DNA from: CALMZN01 sp964443785
GTDB taxonomy: Bacteria; Patescibacteriota; Patescibacteriia; UBA1558; GWA2-36-10
DNA: 14,923 nt
Assembly (NCBI GenBank): GCA_964443785.1
Contig: CAYUER010000022.1
Coordinates: 1-14,923, forward strand
Direction: 5' to 3'
The position numbers and the translations under genes are program-made. Shown piece by piece: positions 12,915-14,923 of the stretch. Within the stretch, counting starts at the first letter, position 1; the number at the start of each line of letters is the position of its first letter. Below the pieces are notes generated by a model, which saw nothing but the letters and a program-made list of their open reading frames with translations, was not told where the DNA came from and did not search any database.

Positions 12915-13604
12915 ATGGTTACTATTCCCTCATTAGAGGAGTTGTTGAAGAAAGGTGTGCATTTTGGCCACAAGACTTCAAAGCGTCATCCCAAGGCTAG
13001 TCGTTATATTCACACCGATCGCAATGGTGTGCATATTATTGATTTGCAAAAAACTGTCCAAGCACTACCAAGCGTTTTGGACTTTGTCGAAAAGATTGCC
13101 AAAAATAATGGCCAGATTTTGTTTATTGGTTCTAAAAAACAAGCTCGTGAATTGATCAAAAATGCTGCCGATCATTGCCAATCACCATATATCATTGGTC
13201 GTTGGTTGGGTGGTACTTTTACCAATTTTGAAAACATCGTCAAATTGACTCGCAAATTGGAAAAAATGGAAAAAGACGAGGAAGATGGTGTTTGGGAGCT
13301 TTATACCAAAAAAGAGCAAGTCAACTTTCGTAAAGAGCTCAATAAATTAAGAGAGAATGTCGGTGGTATCAAATCAATGAAACGCTTACCACAGGCTATC
13401 TATGTGGTAGATATTATCAAAGAAAAAACAGCGATTAGCGAAGCTCGCAAGATGAATATTCCGATTATTGCTATGACTGATACCAATGTCAATCCAGAAT
13501 TGGTCACTCATGCAATACCTGCCAATGATGATGCTATCAAATCTATAGAAATCATTACTGATTTGATTGCGGAAACTATCAAAGAAGCCAAGGCCACTAA
13601 GTAA
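12915..13604 (+). CDS. rpsB: 30S ribosomal protein uS2
   Basis: The product from ATG 12915 has 229 residues and belongs to the small subunit near the uS1/bS21 platform side. Family motifs include 'LLKKGVHFGHKTSKRHPK' near the N-terminus, 'FIGSKKQA', 'GRWLGGTFTNF', 'LPQAIYVVDIIKE' and 'IPIIAMTDTNVNPE...IPANDDA' near the end. The coiled-coil segment at about 115-140 is acidic and basic by turns, as usual. The start is chosen because AAGGAA lies 8 nt upstream and MVTIPSLEELL is the family N-terminus; the in-frame ATG at 12879 lies in the loop of leader helix P3 and would add twelve unrelated residues. tsf follows on the same strand. Confidence 0.96.
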   Translation: MVTIPSLEELLKKGVHFGHKTSKRHPKASRYIHTDRNGVHIIDLQKTVQALPSVLDFVEKIAKNNGQILFIGSKKQARELIKNAADHCQSPYIIGRWLGGTFTNFENIVKLTRKLEKMEKDEEDGVWELYTKKEQVNFRKELNKLRENVGGIKSMKRLPQAIYVVDIIKEKTAISEARKMNIPIIAMTDTNVNPELVTHAIPANDDAIKSIEIITDLIAETIKEAKATK

Positions 13605-13630
13605 AAAGTAGAAAGTCAAAAGTATAAAGT
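13605..13630 (+). repeat. Heptamer tandem repeat between rpsB and tsf
   Basis: AAAGT recurs with exact 7-base period at 13605, 13612, 13619 and 13626 (AAAGTAG, AAAGTCA, AAAGTAT, AAAGT). It starts directly after the rpsB stop. Confidence 0.7.
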
Positions 13631-13663
13631 TATTATTTTTGATTTGTAACTAAAATAAAAACT

Positions 13664-14440
13664 ATGTCAAATTTAGAATTAGTTAAAAAAATTCGTCAGG
13701 TGACTGGTGCCGGTATGTCTGATATCAACAAAGCTTTGGCTGAAGCCAATGGTGATGAAGCTAAAGCGATAGAAGCTCTGCGCAAGGCTGGTCAAAAAAT
13801 TGCGGCCAAAAAAGCTGACCGTGAAATCAAAGAAGGCACTATTGTTTTTGCAGAAGCAGAAAACAAATTGGCAGTTGTAGCTTTAGGTTGTGAAACTGAT
13901 TTTGTCGCTCGCAACCCAGACTTTATTCAAAAAGTCCAAGAATTGGCTGATGAATTGTTGAAGCGTGGTAAGGATGATTTTCAGACTTGGGCCAATGATA
14001 AAATTCAGAATGATTTGATTGTCAAAATTGGTGAAAATTTACAATTGGTCAAATTTGATTTGATTGAATCAGCTGTCATGGGTAGCTACTTGCATTCTAA
14101 TCGCAAAGTTGCCGCTGTCGTCACTTTGAAATCTGGTAGCAAAGAAATTGCTAGAGATGTTGCTATGCATGCCGCTGCTATGTCACCAAAATATTTGCAG
14201 CCAGAAGAAGTGCCAGCCGAGCTAGTAGATAAAGAAAAAGAAATCTATACTGAGCAATTGAAGAACGAAGGTAAGCCAGAGGCTATGTGGGAAAAAATCA
14301 TGCCTGGTAAAATTGCTAAATTTTACTCGGATGTTTGTTTGCTGAAGCAAGCCTATGTCAAAGATGATAAGCAGAGTGTTGAGCAATATTTGAAAGCCAA
14401 CAACGCCGAAATTGATAAATATTTTTACTTCTCGTTATAA
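13664..14440 (+). CDS. tsf: Elongation factor Ts (EF-Ts)
   Basis: The 258-residue product recycles EF-Tu by releasing GDP. The N-terminal UBA-like domain reads 'LVKKIRQVTGAGMSDINKAL' (6-25), followed by 'GCETDFVARN' (75-84), the segment that reaches into EF-Tu, and 'GSYLHSNRKVAAVVTL' and 'DVAMHAAAMSPKYL' in the core. The C-terminal module at about 205-235 is 'EGKPEAMWEKIMPGKIAKF'-like, as in long EF-Ts. Length fits the shorter bacterial forms. The order rpsB-tsf is the usual one. The 59-nt spacer carries the heptamer repeat and no SD, so initiation is weakly marked. A terminator follows the stop. Confidence 0.96.
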   Translation: MSNLELVKKIRQVTGAGMSDINKALAEANGDEAKAIEALRKAGQKIAAKKADREIKEGTIVFAEAENKLAVVALGCETDFVARNPDFIQKVQELADELLKRGKDDFQTWANDKIQNDLIVKIGENLQLVKFDLIESAVMGSYLHSNRKVAAVVTLKSGSKEIARDVAMHAAAMSPKYLQPEEVPAELVDKEKEIYTEQLKNEGKPEAMWEKIMPGKIAKFYSDVCLLKQAYVKDDKQSVEQYLKANNAEIDKYFYFSL

Positions 14441-14442
14441 AG

Positions 14443-14476
14443 AAAAAAGCCACCCTATTTATCGGGGTGGTTTTTT
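14443..14476 (+). terminator. Intrinsic terminator of rpsB-tsf
   Basis: CCACCC (14450-14455) pairs with GGGTGG (14465-14470), extended by an A-run/T-run pairing, followed by six T (14471-14476). It starts just after the tsf stop. Confidence 0.9.
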
Positions 14477-14483
14477 GGTATAC

Positions 14484-14511
14484 TTGTAATGTTTCATTGT
14501 GGCAGTATAAA
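14484..14511 (+). promoter_or_regulatory. Possible promoter for the phosphatase-like gene
   Basis: TTGTAA (14484-14489) and TATAAA (14506-14511) at 16 bp are modest matches. Further TATAAT hexamers occur at 14535-14540 and 14560-14565 in very AT-rich DNA without good -35 partners, so the true start is unclear. Confidence 0.3.
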
Positions 14512-14566
14512 ATTAATGATATTATTATAGTAAGTATAATAAATTTAATTGGTTAATATTATAATT

Positions 14567-14923
14567 ATGGTTGAGAAATTTCAAGGAAATATTGAATTTA
14601 AAAAAGAAAAAATGGAAAATATTCCTTGTGCAACAATTTTTATATCTCGACACGGAGATACAAAATATGTTGAAGAATTTACAGATCCAGAGGCAAGGGA
14701 GGATTTAACGGACTTAGGTCAAGAACAAATAAAAAATCTTGCGCACGATATTCAGAGTCAAATAAGTAAGGGCGATAAGGTGTATATTATGCAAAGTCCA
14801 AGAGTGAGAGCACAACATTCGGCTAAAATTTTAAAAGAGGAGTTAGAAAACAGTGGGCACGAGGTGGAAATTCTTGGTGGTGGAAGGCCGTCTATTTCCA
14901 ATGTAAACATGTTAGATGAAAAA
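14567..14923 (+). CDS. Histidine phosphatase superfamily protein (phosphoglycerate-mutase-like), 3' end outside the window
   Basis: The frame from ATG 14567 stays open for 119 codons to the window edge. 'IFISRHGDTKYV' (residues 25-36) carries the RHG catalytic motif, whose histidine becomes phosphorylated in this superfamily; 'DLTDLGQEQIKNLA' (46-59) and 'VYIMQSPRVRAQHSAKIL' (72-89) match the usual 'LT..G..qA' and 'Spl.RA.qTa' motifs, with Arg79 and Arg81 as likely phosphate ligands. The substrate cannot be told; the family spans sugar phosphatases, SixA and mutases. The gene is much more AT-rich than tsf and uses other codons: five of seven Leu are TTA with no TTG, four of five Arg are AGA/AGG. 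No SD precedes it. Confidence 0.8.
   Translation, partial: MVEKFQGNIEFKKEKMENIPCATIFISRHGDTKYVEEFTDPEAREDLTDLGQEQIKNLAHDIQSQISKGDKVYIMQSPRVRAQHSAKILKEELENSGHEVEILGGGRPSISNVNMLDEK

Overview
The window reads as a piece of a small-genome bacterium, most likely of the Candidate Phyla Radiation (Patescibacteria). The grounds are the moderately AT-rich, Leu-TTG-rich coding style of the core genes, several small membrane proteins without clear relatives, a PrmC with NLPY instead of NPPY, a mixture of starts with and without Shine-Dalgarno (SD) sequences, and short palindromic intergenic repeats. TGA ends prfA, rodA and the gene before rodA, so the code is standard; this argues against the Gracilibacteria/Absconditabacteria groups that read UGA as glycine. 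The phylum assignment is an inference, not a measurement.

Layout. Bases 1-304 hold a possible insertion-sequence terminus, nested hairpins and two back-to-back sigma70-type promoters. A GC-rich type IV pilin-like gene (305-709, +) follows with its own terminator. It faces a membrane-anchored protein of unknown function (835-1965, -). Next come a 100-N scaffold gap flanked by a 15-bp duplicate, the replicative polymerase gene dnaE (2137-5580, -) and a 100-residue membrane protein (5668-5970, -). A divergent promoter pair at 6001-6063 separates these from a rightward cluster: a 291-residue membrane protein overlapping rodA, then bL25 and a DUF3048 protein (6087-9847). That cluster converges, at a perfect 30-bp GC palindrome, on a leftward cluster of prfA, prmC and a small basic protein (12069 down to 9896). 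rpmE (-) lies upstream of prfA with its own promoter and terminator. From 12716 rightward come rpsB, behind a long structured leader, and tsf, and finally the first 119 codons of a histidine-phosphatase gene cut by the window end.

Most genes serve translation (release factor 1 and the enzyme that methylates it, bL25, bL31, uS2, EF-Ts), replication (DnaE, apparently with a metal-binding PHP domain) or cell-wall elongation (RodA). The least ordinary signals are non-coding: a roughly 160-nt structured leader before rpsB with a candidate anti-SD segment, an SD-masking hairpin before rpmE, a dispersed-type palindromic repeat that makes up nearly the whole prfA 5' leader, and a heptamer tandem repeat between rpsB and tsf. 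Both window ends carry genes whose composition differs from the core: the pilin is GC-rich and the phosphatase AT-rich. I found no CRISPR array, tRNA, rRNA, defence locus or complete mobile element.
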